The notes beneath the pieces were generated by a model. It was not told where the DNA came from and did not search any database. It saw only the letters and a list, made by a program, of their open reading frames with translations. 57,747 nucleotides of DNA from the NCBI GenBank assembly GCA_015490175.1, contig WFYJ01000063.1, forward strand, positions 1 through 57,747, read 5' to 3'. This DNA is from Saprospiraceae bacterium (lineage in GTDB: Bacteria > Bacteroidota > Bacteroidia > Chitinophagales > Saprospiraceae). The translations under genes and the position numbers were made by a program. Positions 34,680 to 42,676 of the stretch are shown in pieces; the stretch's first letter is position 1, and every line of letters begins with the position of its first letter.

Positions 34680-36155
34680 TCAGAACTTGAACCCGAACGT
34701 CAGTATGAACTCCTGATTGCGCACGTCATTTTGCACCAGCGAGCGCGGGGCCACTGCGGTCTGGTAGGGTCGATATCCTTCCGAGAAAGCCGTGGCGCGC
34801 CATGCCAGATCGACGAACACGCCGCGCTCGCGGATGCCGGCACCCAGACTGTAGCCCAGGGTGAAGGAGTCGTCGTCCACGTAGGGCGAAGTAGCCAGAC
34901 TGACGCCGCCGCGCAACCGGAAGATGTCGGCGGCCCATTCGGCACCGGCCCGGAAGTTGACGGCCGACGTGTATTGTTCGGAAACCTGGTCGTTCAGTTG
35001 CGCTTCATACTGCAAATCATCCGGGTTGCTGGTGCGGTTGAACTCGAACGTGGCCGTGGCATAGTCCACCCACTCTACTGCCGCACTCACGAAGCCCGTC
35101 TTGTCGAACAGGTAGCCGGCGCTCAGCGACGCGCGCATGGGCGTGCGCAGGCGGTATTCGAAAAGGCCGTCGGGCGATTCGCCCTCGAAGCTGTTGGGGC
35201 CACCCAGTGTGAAGGCGTAGGCCATGCGCGTCTTGTAGGAATCTTCGAGCGCAAAGAGGGTGGGCGTCTGGAAGGCAAAGCCAAAGCGCGCGGCCTGCGA
35301 TGCCCGGTAGATCAGTCCCAGCCGCAGGTTGACCCCCGTGCCCCGCGTCGTCAGTCGCTCCTCGAATTCGAAGCGGTCGAAGGTGGGGATTTCGTCATTG
35401 ACATCTTCTTCTTCGTACAGTTTGGTCTCGGTGTAGAAGATGAAGGGCACGCCCACGGTGGCGCCGATCAGGAGCTTTTCGTCGTAATTGCCGGCGAATG
35501 AGAAAAACATTTCGCTCATGCCCCCGCCCGTAGTCACCTGCTGGCGTTTGGGCACCAGCGTGCCGGCGGGAATGTCATTGATGTAGGTCGTCTCATCGTT
35601 TGGGTCGGGGTTGAAGATGGCGCCCACCTCGTAGGCCAGCCCCGCCTCGAAGCCATCGAGCTGGTCGGGCGTCAGGCCGTCGGCCAGCTCCACGAAGCGA
35701 TCGGTGTAGGAGCCTTCCGAACGCCCTTCGTAGTAGAAGCGCTGGCGATAGTTGCCGCGGCGCACCACGCCAATGCCGAAGTTCACCGTTTTCCATCGGG
35801 AGGCATAGGGCCGCGAGGCGAACACGAAGCCTGCCTGCTCAAATCCGAAGTGAGTACGCTGCCGCTCATACACGGCATTGTCGGCGCCACTCAGTTGCGA
35901 GGTAGTCGTCGAGAAGAACAGAGCGGGCGAGAACGTAAACTCGCTGCGCCGGAATGCCGCCAGGCCCGCAGGGTTGAGCGTCATGGCGCCAAAATCGGCA
36001 CCCAGCGCCTCGAGCGAACCGCTCACCCCCAGCGTGCGGGCACTGCCGCCCAAGTCGAGCATCGAATAGCGAAGGGCATCGGTAGCCGTCTGTGTCCATC
36101 CGGCCAGGCTTGGCAGCATCAGGCACAGTATCCAGAGCGATTTCCACATTTTCAT
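34680..36155 (-). CDS. FadL/OmpP1-like outer-membrane transport protein
   Basis: The ATG at 36155 gives a signal peptide (MKMWKSLWILCLML, cut near GWTQ); 36149 is a possible alternative. The mature start, SMLDLGGSARTLGVSGS, and the ALGADFGAMTLNPAG segment with its NPAG motif are typical of the FadL/TodX porins that import hydrophobic molecules. The rest alternates polar and apolar residues, and the protein ends in FGFKF, a barrel-type C-terminus. The substrate is unknown. About 320 bp separate it from the next gene on the same strand; that gap holds one GAAA-hairpin word (36276-36286). Confidence 0.82.
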   Translation of the reverse strand: MKMWKSLWILCLMLPSLAGWTQTATDALRYSMLDLGGSARTLGVSGSLEALGADFGAMTLNPAGLAAFRRSEFTFSPALFFSTTTSQLSGADNAVYERQRTHFGFEQAGFVFASRPYASRWKTVNFGIGVVRRGNYRQRFYYEGRSEGSYTDRFVELADGLTPDQLDGFEAGLAYEVGAIFNPDPNDETTYINDIPAGTLVPKRQQVTTGGGMSEMFFSFAGNYDEKLLIGATVGVPFIFYTETKLYEEEDVNDEIPTFDRFEFEERLTTRGTGVNLRLGLIYRASQAARFGFAFQTPTLFALEDSYKTRMAYAFTLGGPNSFEGESPDGLFEYRLRTPMRASLSAGYLFDKTGFVSAAVEWVDYATATFEFNRTSNPDDLQYEAQLNDQVSEQYTSAVNFRAGAEWAADIFRLRGGVSLATSPYVDDDSFTLGYSLGAGIRERGVFVDLAWRATAFSEGYRPYQTAVAPRSLVQNDVRNQEFILTFGFKF

Positions 36156-36477
36156 AGGTCCAGTGATTTGAAGCAATTTAACCATGGCCCGGTGAGGCCT
36201 GTTCCTGTACGCTCCTTTTGCGACCATGGCGGCAAAGAAAAGTTTACCGGAACGATCGTTCCTCTTTTCCGTACCGCTTTCGCAAAAAGCAGAAAAAAAG
36301 CGGGCGAACGCGTTGCGACGAATCCACCCGCTTTGCAAAACAACGTATCAATAACCTGACTGTCTGGCAATGTCTTCGAAACCATTTCACGAAGGGACAC
36401 ACCCCTCCTCCCCTGCACCTGAAAGCAGGTAGCATGCGCATATCCCTGATTGCTCAAATCCAAAAGGCGGTAACACC

Positions 36478-37797
36478 TCAGTGGCCTCGCCCACGCGGCG
36501 AGCGGCTACGCGTGCTGCCACTGCTCGAGCGGCTCGGGCTGCTGCTGCGATAGCTGCCGCTCGAACGCGAGGGGCTCGCGCTGCGCGTACGGAAGCCGGG
36601 CGAGCTGCCGCGCGAGGGGCTGCTGAAGGTGCTGCGCGAGCGCGTGCTGCCCGAATGGTAGTTTCCTCGTGCGCGCGTCGAACGATTCGAGGGGTTGTAG
36701 CTGCCCCGCGTACGGCTCTGGTTGCCGCGACTGGGCGAGGTGGCGGGCGAAGTGCGACGCGCGCGCGTAGCGGGCTTGGCTGCCGGCGTACTGCGGCGCG
36801 TGCGCGTAGCCGGCTCATAGGCAGGCGGCGTGCTCGTCCGGCGCTCACGTGCAGGACTGGTCCGCGTTTCGCGGCGCGTGCGCGTGTCGGCGGCCGGCGT
36901 GGGCTCGTCGTCGGGCTGTACGGTGCCACGCGTGCGGCGGCCGGGCTCGTCGCCGGGTTGCGCGCTGCGGCGCGTGGTGGCCGGTTGCAGTTCGTTGTCC
37001 GGCTTTTTGCGGAGGGTAGTTGTCGTGCCATCGGCATTGCCCGGCTGGAGGGTTTCTTTCGTTTCCGAAAGGCGCGGCGTGGCATCTACGGGCGGGTTGC
37101 CGTTGTTGAAGTCGCGTACGGGCGTGCGCGGAGTCTTGGTCATGCCGGTGCGGCGGGCGCCGTAGTAGCTGTTGCCGGAATTGTTATTGGAGTCGTTGTA
37201 CCACCAGCCGCCACCGTAATTGTTGCCGTACCACCAGCCGCCGCCCGTCCAGTACGGATCGTAGTAGTTGTAACCGTACCAGCCGCTGCCGTAGTAGTAA
37301 TTGTTGACAAACACGTTGTTGCCATACCATCCGCCGGCACAGCTCCAGGGGCTGTACCAGTTGTTCCATGCGCTCCAGCGGTTCCACCGACGCCAGCGGC
37401 GCCAGCGCCAGTAGTCGTAGTCGTTGTAGATGTAGATGCTCACTCCCGGCTGGAAGAACGGATCGTAAAACCACGCATCGGTGTAGCAGGCATCGAAATA
37501 GCCAAAGCCGAAGTAGGGGCGATGGAAGCGCCGGATGCGCGAAGAGTAGTAGTACTCGTAGTAGTATCCATCGTCGTCATAGCGCTGCTCGGCGTAGTAT
37601 TTTTCGCCGTACTTCTGATCGTCGTCGAGCTGGTTGCGCTGATCGGTCGCCCGGTCCTGTGTGAAGCGGTCGCCATAGACGATGGCTTCGTCCGTGGCGG
37701 GATTGTAGTACAGGTCATCCCACTGGGCCTGAGCCCGAGGCAGGGCGGCTGCCACCACAGCCATGAGCAAGACCAATATGTAGCGAAGCGTTTTCAT
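36478..37797 (-). CDS. Secreted low-complexity protein: Tyr/Trp/Asn-rich then Arg/Ser-rich
   Basis: A signal peptide (1-24, ending AQAQ) precedes two unusual regions. Residues about 45-215 are extremely rich in Tyr, Trp, Asn and Gly (DDDGYYYEYYYSSRIRR, WRWRRWRRWNRW, GGGWWYGNNYGGGWW). Residues about 220-439 are an Arg/Ser/Thr/Pro-rich tail with dozens of RS, RT and SR pairs and no acidic clusters. It has no catalytic motif and no T9SS domain. The first half could be adhesive or aggregating and the second could bind polyanions such as nucleic acid or acidic polysaccharide; both are guesses. Function unknown. Confidence 0.75.
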   Translation of the reverse strand: MKTLRYILVLLMAVVAAALPRAQAQWDDLYYNPATDEAIVYGDRFTQDRATDQRNQLDDDQKYGEKYYAEQRYDDDGYYYEYYYSSRIRRFHRPYFGFGYFDACYTDAWFYDPFFQPGVSIYIYNDYDYWRWRRWRRWNRWSAWNNWYSPWSCAGGWYGNNVFVNNYYYGSGWYGYNYYDPYWTGGGWWYGNNYGGGWWYNDSNNNSGNSYYGARRTGMTKTPRTPVRDFNNGNPPVDATPRLSETKETLQPGNADGTTTTLRKKPDNELQPATTRRSAQPGDEPGRRTRGTVQPDDEPTPAADTRTRRETRTSPARERRTSTPPAYEPATRTRRSTPAAKPATRARRTSPATSPSRGNQSRTRGSYNPSNRSTRARGNYHSGSTRSRSTFSSPSRGSSPGFRTRSASPSRSSGSYRSSSPSRSSSGSTRSRSPRGRGH

Positions 37798-38040
37798 CTT
37801 CCGACAGTTTTCTGGTGAACAATCTGACCATCAAAGTCGCAGCTCGAAATTATTACTTTTGTGCCGCTTTTTGCGTTAAGGCCTGGCAAACAACCCGAAT
37901 GCGGGTGTTAAAAAACTTCATACAGGGCCTTAACATTTGGCGTATCGGGGCGGAGAAAATGTTAAAGTCCACCCTTTACCGATTCATTATCAATCTGTAA
38001 AAAATACAGTTAAAACGTGCTTTTGTTGCGGCGGGCCGTA

Positions 38041-38053
38041 TTTGCCGAAAGGC
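38041..38053 (+). repeat. GAAA-hairpin word upstream of proS
   Basis: TTTGCCGAAAGGC lies 43 bp before the proS start. The wider gap (37798-38096) separates divergent genes and has a TACTTTTG box at 37854-37861 on the plus strand but no gene. Confidence 0.85.
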
Positions 38054-38096
38054 GTAAAACAACCTTGCCGCCACATGCAAAAAGAAACCAACGATC

Positions 38097-39563
38097 ATGG
38101 CCAAGGAGATCACCCCTCGCAGTGAGGACTACTCGCAATGGTATATCGACATCGTCAAGAAGGCCCAACTGGCCGAAAACTCGGCCGTGCGTGGTTGTAT
38201 GGTCATCAAGCCCTATGGCTATGCCATCTGGGAAAACATGCAGGCCCAACTCGACCGCATGTTCAAGGAAACGGGCCACAAGAATGCTTATTTCCCGCTC
38301 TTCATCCCCAAAAGCTTCCTGAGCAAGGAAGCCGAGCACGTGGAAGGCTTTGCCAAGGAGTGCGCCGTGGTGACGCACCACCGCCTGATGAACGACCCCA
38401 ACGGCAAGGGCGTGGTGGTGGACCCCGATGCCAGGCTCGAAGAAGAGCTCATCGTGCGGCCCACCTCTGAAACGATCATCTGGAACACGTATCGCGACTG
38501 GATCCAGTCGTACCGCGACCTGCCGCTGCTCATCAACCAGTGGGCCAACGTAGTGCGCTGGGAGATGCGCACGCGGCTGTTCCTGCGCACGGCCGAGTTT
38601 CTGTGGCAGGAAGGGCATACGGCCCATGCCACGCGCGAAGAGGCCATCGAGGAAGCGCGCCTGATGCAACGCGTCTATGCGCAGTTTGCCGAAGAGTGGA
38701 TGGCCATGCCCGTGCTGCGCGGCGTCAAGACGGCCAACGAGCGTTTTGCCGGCGCCGAAGAGACCTATACCATCGAAGCGCTCATGCAGGACGGCAAGGC
38801 CCTGCAGGCCGGCACTTCGCACTTCCTCGGCCAGAATTTTGCGAAAGCATTCGACGTGAAGTTCCTCAATGAGCAAAACCAGGAAGCGTATGTATGGGCT
38901 ACGTCGTGGGGCGTCTCGACGCGCCTCATCGGCGGCCTGGTCATGACCCACAGCGACGACAACGGCCTGGTGCTGCCGCCCAAACTCGCGCCCGTCAAGG
39001 TGGTCATCGTGCCCATTCCCAAGCCGCGCCCCGAAATCGACGAAGTGGCCCACCGCCTCATGCGCGAGCTGCAAGAGCGCGGCCTGACGGTCGAATACGA
39101 CACGGACATGAAGAAGCGCCCGGGCTTCAAGTTTGCCGAACACGAAATGCGCGGCATTCCCGTGCGTCTGGGCATCGGCATGCGCGACCTGGAAAAGCAC
39201 CAGGTGGAAGTGGCGCGCCGCGACACGGGCGAAAAGACCTTCGTGCCCATCGAGGGCGTGGTGGACCACGTCATCGCCTTGCTCGACGACATCCAGCACA
39301 ACCTCTTCCAGCGCGCGCTGAAGTTCCGCGAAGAGCACACCACGCGCGTGGACACCTTCGACGAGTTCAAGGAGGTGTTGGAAACGAAAGGCGGTTTCGT
39401 GCTGGCCCACTGGGACGGCACCACCGAGACAGAGCTCAGGATCAAAGAGCTCACCAAGGCCACCATCCGCTGCATTCCCAACGATGTGGAAGAGGAGCCG
39501 GGCAAGTGCATCCTGACGGGCAAGCCCTCGAAATACCGGGTGGTGTTTGCGAAAGCGTATTGA
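38097..39563 (+). CDS. proS: Prolyl-tRNA synthetase, short archaeal/eukaryal type
   Basis: This class II synthetase charges tRNA-Pro. At 488 residues, with no editing insertion and starting [16 protein letters not shown], it belongs to the ProS type found in archaea, eukaryotes and some bacteria. Class II motifs are seen as RPTSE (motif 2 region) and the conserved [10 protein letters not shown]. Two GAAA-hairpin words lie inside (38838-38848 and 39546-39556), each coding FAKA; the second overlaps the last residues before the stop. A strong terminator follows. Confidence 0.94.
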   Translation: MAKEITPRSEDYSQWYIDIVKKAQLAENSAVRGCMVIKPYGYAIWENMQAQLDRMFKETGHKNAYFPLFIPKSFLSKEAEHVEGFAKECAVVTHHRLMNDPNGKGVVVDPDARLEEELIVRPTSETIIWNTYRDWIQSYRDLPLLINQWANVVRWEMRTRLFLRTAEFLWQEGHTAHATREEAIEEARLMQRVYAQFAEEWMAMPVLRGVKTANERFAGAEETYTIEALMQDGKALQAGTSHFLGQNFAKAFDVKFLNEQNQEAYVWATSWGVSTRLIGGLVMTHSDDNGLVLPPKLAPVKVVIVPIPKPRPEIDEVAHRLMRELQERGLTVEYDTDMKKRPGFKFAEHEMRGIPVRLGIGMRDLEKHQVEVARRDTGEKTFVPIEGVVDHVIALLDDIQHNLFQRALKFREEHTTRVDTFDEFKEVLETKGGFVLAHWDGTTETELRIKELTKATIRCIPNDVEEEPGKCILTGKPSKYRVVFAKAY

Positions 39564-39584
39564 TGTGCTGTACCTGCCAACCGC

Positions 39585-39625
39585 AAATCCCCCTTCGGCG
39601 TGGCCCGAGGGGGGATTTTTGTTTT
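39585..39625 (+). terminator. Intrinsic terminator after proS
   Basis: AAATCCCCC (39585-39593) pairs with GGGGGATTT (39610-39618), with inner TTCGG/CCGAG pairing, and the T-rich tail TTTTTGTTTT follows. Confidence 0.85.
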
Positions 39626-39702
39626 GTCGCTTCCGCAAAAAGCGCCCTGCGCCGTGCCGCCTCCGCCTTTTTCGGGCGGGGTGTGCAGCCTGTGGAAAGC
39701 GC

Positions 39703-39710
39703 TACCTTTG
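39703..39710 (+). promoter_or_regulatory. -7 box upstream of the small acidic protein
   Basis: TACCTTTG lies 22 bp before the ATG at 39733. No clear -33 element is seen. Confidence 0.4.
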
Positions 39711-39732
39711 CGCTGCATCAAACGCGCAATCC

Positions 39733-40242
39733 ATGCCTTTTGTACCCGAATCTGCCATCGGGCAAGTGCTCGAAGCGCTGGCACATACGCCCCCCGAACG
39801 CTACGAGGCGCTCACCGTAGCCTTCGCCGATGCCCAGCCCGTGCTGGCTGGCTGGCTCGTCTCGGATACCTTCGACATCCTCACCGAAGCCGAACGCGAA
39901 TACCTGCTCTATCTGGCGCTGGTCATCTGGAAAGCGGCTACCGAGGTGGCCGGCGAGCTGCCCGTGGCCGACGAAGCCCTCATCGGCGAGCTGGAAGAGC
40001 GCAACTGGGCCATGCTCAACGCAACGAAAGCCGGCCCCTTTCGCCAACGCCTCGACCCCTTTTTCGAAAAATATCCTCAGGAAGACCTCTTGGCTTTTGT
40101 CGAGGACGCGCTCGCAATAGAGGAAGAAAGTGACGAGGACGCGCCCGAGCTCGAAGTGACGCGCGAAGGCCGCGAACCCCTCTTCATCGCCCTCAAGACC
40201 GTGATCGACGCCCTGCTCGTGGCCCCTGCTACCAGGGACTGA
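39733..40242 (+). CDS. Hypothetical acidic protein
   Basis: This 169-residue protein is mostly helical and acidic, with an acidic patch near the C-terminus (EEESDEDAPELE). No signal peptide, membrane segment or known motif is visible. I chose the ATG at 39733 because it lies just after a -7 box; the frame is open further upstream but overlaps the proS terminator. Its last 14 bases overlap the end of the convergent acyltransferase gene. Function unknown. Confidence 0.7.
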   Translation: MPFVPESAIGQVLEALAHTPPERYEALTVAFADAQPVLAGWLVSDTFDILTEAEREYLLYLALVIWKAATEVAGELPVADEALIGELEERNWAMLNATKAGPFRQRLDPFFEKYPQEDLLAFVEDALAIEEESDEDAPELEVTREGREPLFIALKTVIDALLVAPATRD

Positions 40243-41191
40243 AGCCGCGCAGCCGGTGGAGCAGCGCAAAAGGTGCCGAACGGTATCGCCACAACCGGAA
40301 GTAGGGCTCCTGCTCGGCGCCAAAGGCCATGCGCACCGGCGCCACATGTGGCAACATGCTCCCCTCGAAGTCGAACACAGGAATGCCCTGCCCGATGGCG
40401 TACCGAATGGCGCGCCAGGTGAGCAGGATGCCTGCGCCGCTGTGGCGCAGCGCCGGATCTTCGCCCGCCAGGTGATACCACGCACGGTTCCCGTCCCGGA
40501 TCAGCATCGAGGCGGCATGGATGCGTCCTTGCTCGTCCTCGGCAAAAAAATACCGCACCTGGCCCCGCGCACGCAGGGCGGCATCGAGGCGCTGCAACGA
40601 CGCGAAGGAATAGTAAATGTCGCGGCCCTGCCGCTGAAAACTCATTCGGTTGATGCGGTAGAAGGTGGCCAGGTCGTGGTGGTGCGTCACGCGCAAGCGC
40701 CGTTCGGCTTTGCGGATGTTGCGGCGCACGTTGCGGTTGGCGCGTGCCAGCACCGCATCGGCATCGTGCAGAGGGCGCAGCACGTAGGTGTAGCGCGTCG
40801 TTTGGCGAAAGCCGCGCCAGTAGAATGGCAAGTGGTTGGTCAGCTGCGGAGGGAAATCCTGGATGAAAAAGGCCAGTTGCGGCAGTTGGTCGAGCAGGGC
40901 GTCGTAATACTCGTGGGTGTGTTTGAGCTGCCGCAGGTCGGGATGGAGCCACGGGCCCATGTGTTTCACGTGCAGCGGCATGGTGACGTAGCGCCACCAG
41001 GCCAATCGCCTGACGAACAGCGGCCATACAGCCAGTACCGAGCGGTCGCGCTGCACCACGAGGGGCAGCCAGCCCTCGCTGCCACAGCACGCGTCGAGGT
41101 ACCAGGGCTGCATGAACAGCGGCACGTCGGGCACCTGCTGGCAAAATCGTTCGTATGCCTGGCGGCTCATGGGTCGGGACTTGTCTTGCAT
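40229..41191 (-). CDS. FemAB/GNAT-fold acyltransferase-like protein
   Basis: This 320-residue protein resembles the BioF2-like/FemAB acetyltransferase fold: RNVRRNIRKAERR with the following helix, YYSFASLQRL, and a late AGILLTWRAIRYAIGQGIPVFDFEGS block. Relatives transfer amino acids or acyl groups to peptidoglycan or other envelope molecules; the substrate here is unknown. I place the start at 41191 (MQDKSRPMSR). The frame stays open upstream, but only because a 9-bp tandem repeat is a multiple of three, giving Thr/Asp/Ser repeats unlike a protein N-terminus. ATG 41170 is another option. A GAAA-hairpin word is at 40801-40813. Confidence 0.72.
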   Translation of the reverse strand: MQDKSRPMSRQAYERFCQQVPDVPLFMQPWYLDACCGSEGWLPLVVQRDRSVLAVWPLFVRRLAWWRYVTMPLHVKHMGPWLHPDLRQLKHTHEYYDALLDQLPQLAFFIQDFPPQLTNHLPFYWRGFRQTTRYTYVLRPLHDADAVLARANRNVRRNIRKAERRLRVTHHHDLATFYRINRMSFQRQGRDIYYSFASLQRLDAALRARGQVRYFFAEDEQGRIHAASMLIRDGNRAWYHLAGEDPALRHSGAGILLTWRAIRYAIGQGIPVFDFEGSMLPHVAPVRMAFGAEQEPYFRLWRYRSAPFALLHRLRGFSPW

Positions 41192-41227
41192 CAGGGTGGT
41201 CCGGGAAATTCCGATGGCAAACGTGGT

Positions 41228-41308
41228 CAAATCGGTGCAATCGGTGTAATCGGTCAAATCGGTTAAACCGGTCGAATCGGTTAAACCGGTCGAATCGGTC
41301 GAATCGGT
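41228..41308. repeat. Nine tandem 9-bp units
   Basis: Nine units of the form NNAA(T/C)CGGT run without a break: CAAATCGGT, GCAATCGGT, GTAATCGGT, CAAATCGGT, TAAACCGGT, CGAATCGGT, TAAACCGGT, CGAATCGGT, CGAATCGGT. They are followed at 41330-41362 by TCACTCC-type repeats. The array lies in the gap between the divergent acyltransferase and methyltransferase genes. Confidence 0.9.
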
Positions 41309-41419
41309 ACTCCTCACTCTTCTCTCTATCACTCCGTCACTCATTCACTCCCTCACTCCGTCTCAAAATTCCCGAATCGGATTGCGTTGGGTATATCTTC
41401 GCAGGCCAAAGTAATCAAA

Positions 41420-42187
41420 ATGCGCAGGCTCATTCGAAGCGTCGTTCCCGCCCACTGGCGGTGGCTGGTGCGCAGGCAATACCTGCGCCTGCGCGGCTGG
41501 TGGTATCGGGGCGGGGCGGTGATGTGTCCGTGTTGTGGGGGGCGCTTTCGCAAATTCCTGCCCATGACGGAAGGCGACTTCCCGCGCGAGGGCGCCATCT
41601 GTCCGGCTTGTACGGCCATGGAGCGGCACCGCCTGCTGATGTGCTTCATCGAGCGCGCCACCGACCTGCCGCACCGCCCGCAAAGGGTGCTCTACCTGGC
41701 GCCCGAGCCGGGCATCCAGGCGCGCCTGCTGCGCTGGCCCCACCTCGACTACCTGAGCGCCGACCTCGACTCTCCGGTGGCCATGCAGCATTTCGACCTA
41801 CAGCACATCCCGTATCCCGATGCGGCCTTCGACGCGATCTTTTGCGCCCACGTGCTGGCCCATGTGCGCGACGACCGGCGGGCTCTGGCCGAGCTGCGCC
41901 GCGTGCTGGCACCCCACGGCACGCTCTACCTCATGGATCGCCCCGATGAGCGCCTGCCCCGCACCCTCGAAGCCGAGACCGAACTGACGGCCCGGCAACG
42001 CGCTGCGCGTTTCGGGCAGGCGGACCGCTGGCGCCGCTATGGGCGCGACTTTGCAGATCGTCTGCGGGCGGCCGGCTTTACGGTCGAGGAGGTGGCATTT
42101 GCCGAAAGGCTGAGCCCTGAAGAGGTGCGTCGCTATGGTTTGCGCACCGACGAGCTCATCTACCTTTGCCGAAAGGCGGGCTCATGA
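41420..42187 (+). CDS. SAM-dependent methyltransferase with N-terminal cysteine cluster
   Basis: This 255-residue protein starts with a basic helix, then a probable zinc site made of CPCCG and CPAC. A class I methyltransferase domain follows, with VLYLAPEPG as motif I, DLDSPVAMQ after it, and AFDAIFCAHVLAHV as the motif IV region. The substrate is unknown. The ATG at 41420 follows a TATCTTCG box (41394-41401). Three GAAA-hairpin words lie within (41544-41554, 42098-42110, 42165-42177). It shares bases 42182-42187 with the convergent membrane protein. Confidence 0.75.
   Translation: MRRLIRSVVPAHWRWLVRRQYLRLRGWWYRGGAVMCPCCGGRFRKFLPMTEGDFPREGAICPACTAMERHRLLMCFIERATDLPHRPQRVLYLAPEPGIQARLLRWPHLDYLSADLDSPVAMQHFDLQHIPYPDAAFDAIFCAHVLAHVRDDRRALAELRRVLAPHGTLYLMDRPDERLPRTLEAETELTARQRAARFGQADRWRRYGRDFADRLRAAGFTVEEVAFAERLSPEEVRRYGLRTDELIYLCRKAGS
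42098..42177 (+). repeat. Pair of GAAA-hairpin words at the methyltransferase 3' end
   Basis: Two exact TTTGCCGAAAGGC copies (42098-42110 and 42165-42177) lie 67 bp apart. They are read in different frames, coding FAERL and LCRKA, which shows that DNA rather than protein is conserved. Confidence 0.85.
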
Positions 42188-42553
42188 AGTGCTGCGGCGC
42201 ACCGGCCCGCCATACCACAGCCCTGCGAGGGCCAGCAGGCACAACAACAGGCCCAGAAACTCGCGCACCAGCTCCACGTGGGGCGACTCGGCCTTCATCT
42301 GGCCCACAATGCTGGGCATGCCCATGCGCACCCACTCGACGAAGCCGGGCACCATGGTGGCTGCCCAGAGCGCGGCCACGGCCATACCGGCCCAGACGGC
42401 CGCGCGCCAATAGCGACCGGCCAGTGCCAGACCATACAACACGGCCACGTAGCCATACATGGCCATCCATCGCAGAGGATCGGGATCGTTGTACTGCACG
42501 GCTGCCGAGAGCAGTGCCAGCACCAATACGAGGAGGTAGGTTGCCTTTTTCAT
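42182..42553 (-). CDS. Small membrane protein, TMEM220-like
   Basis: The protein has 123 residues from ATG 42553 (129 from 42571) and about four hydrophobic helices. The AAVQYNDPDPLRWMAMYGY stretch after the first helix matches the pattern I associate with the TMEM220 family, whose function is unknown. It overlaps the end of the convergent methyltransferase gene by six bases. A GAAA-hairpin word (42575-42585) lies directly upstream. Confidence 0.65.
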   Translation of the reverse strand: MKKATYLLVLVLALLSAAVQYNDPDPLRWMAMYGYVAVLYGLALAGRYWRAAVWAGMAVAALWAATMVPGFVEWVRMGMPSIVGQMKAESPHVELVREFLGLLLCLLALAGLWYGGPVRRSTS

Positions 42554-42612
42554 CTGCAAGTGATTTTTCATGCTGCTTTCGCAAAAATGGCAACGGCCTC
42601 CCCGGCCCGACG

Positions 42613-42649
42613 AAAAACGGGGATCACAGAGCGACTGCGATCCCCGTTT
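42613..42649 (-). terminator. Intrinsic terminator after infB
   Basis: On the minus strand AAACGGGGATC pairs with GATCCCCGTTT (arms 42639-42649 and 42615-42625) and ends in TTTTT. It lies 28 bp after the infB stop. Confidence 0.88.
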
Positions 42650-42676
42650 CGGGCGGAAGGGAAGCCCCTGCTGGCG

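Noticed and set aside
36481-37818. A 445-codon Ala/Arg/Val-rich plus-strand frame
   Set aside because: It is the shadow of the Tyr/Trp and Arg/Ser-rich secreted protein; it lacks a signal peptide and any domain, and its composition follows from the repeats on the opposite strand.
41228-41308. A possible CRISPR array
   Set aside because: The units are only 9 bp, contiguous, and have no spacers; no cas gene is present.
41192-41344. A 51-residue N-terminal extension of the acyltransferase
   Set aside because: The extension is a translation of the 9-bp tandem array (Thr/Asp/Ser repeats) and is unlike the family's N-terminus.
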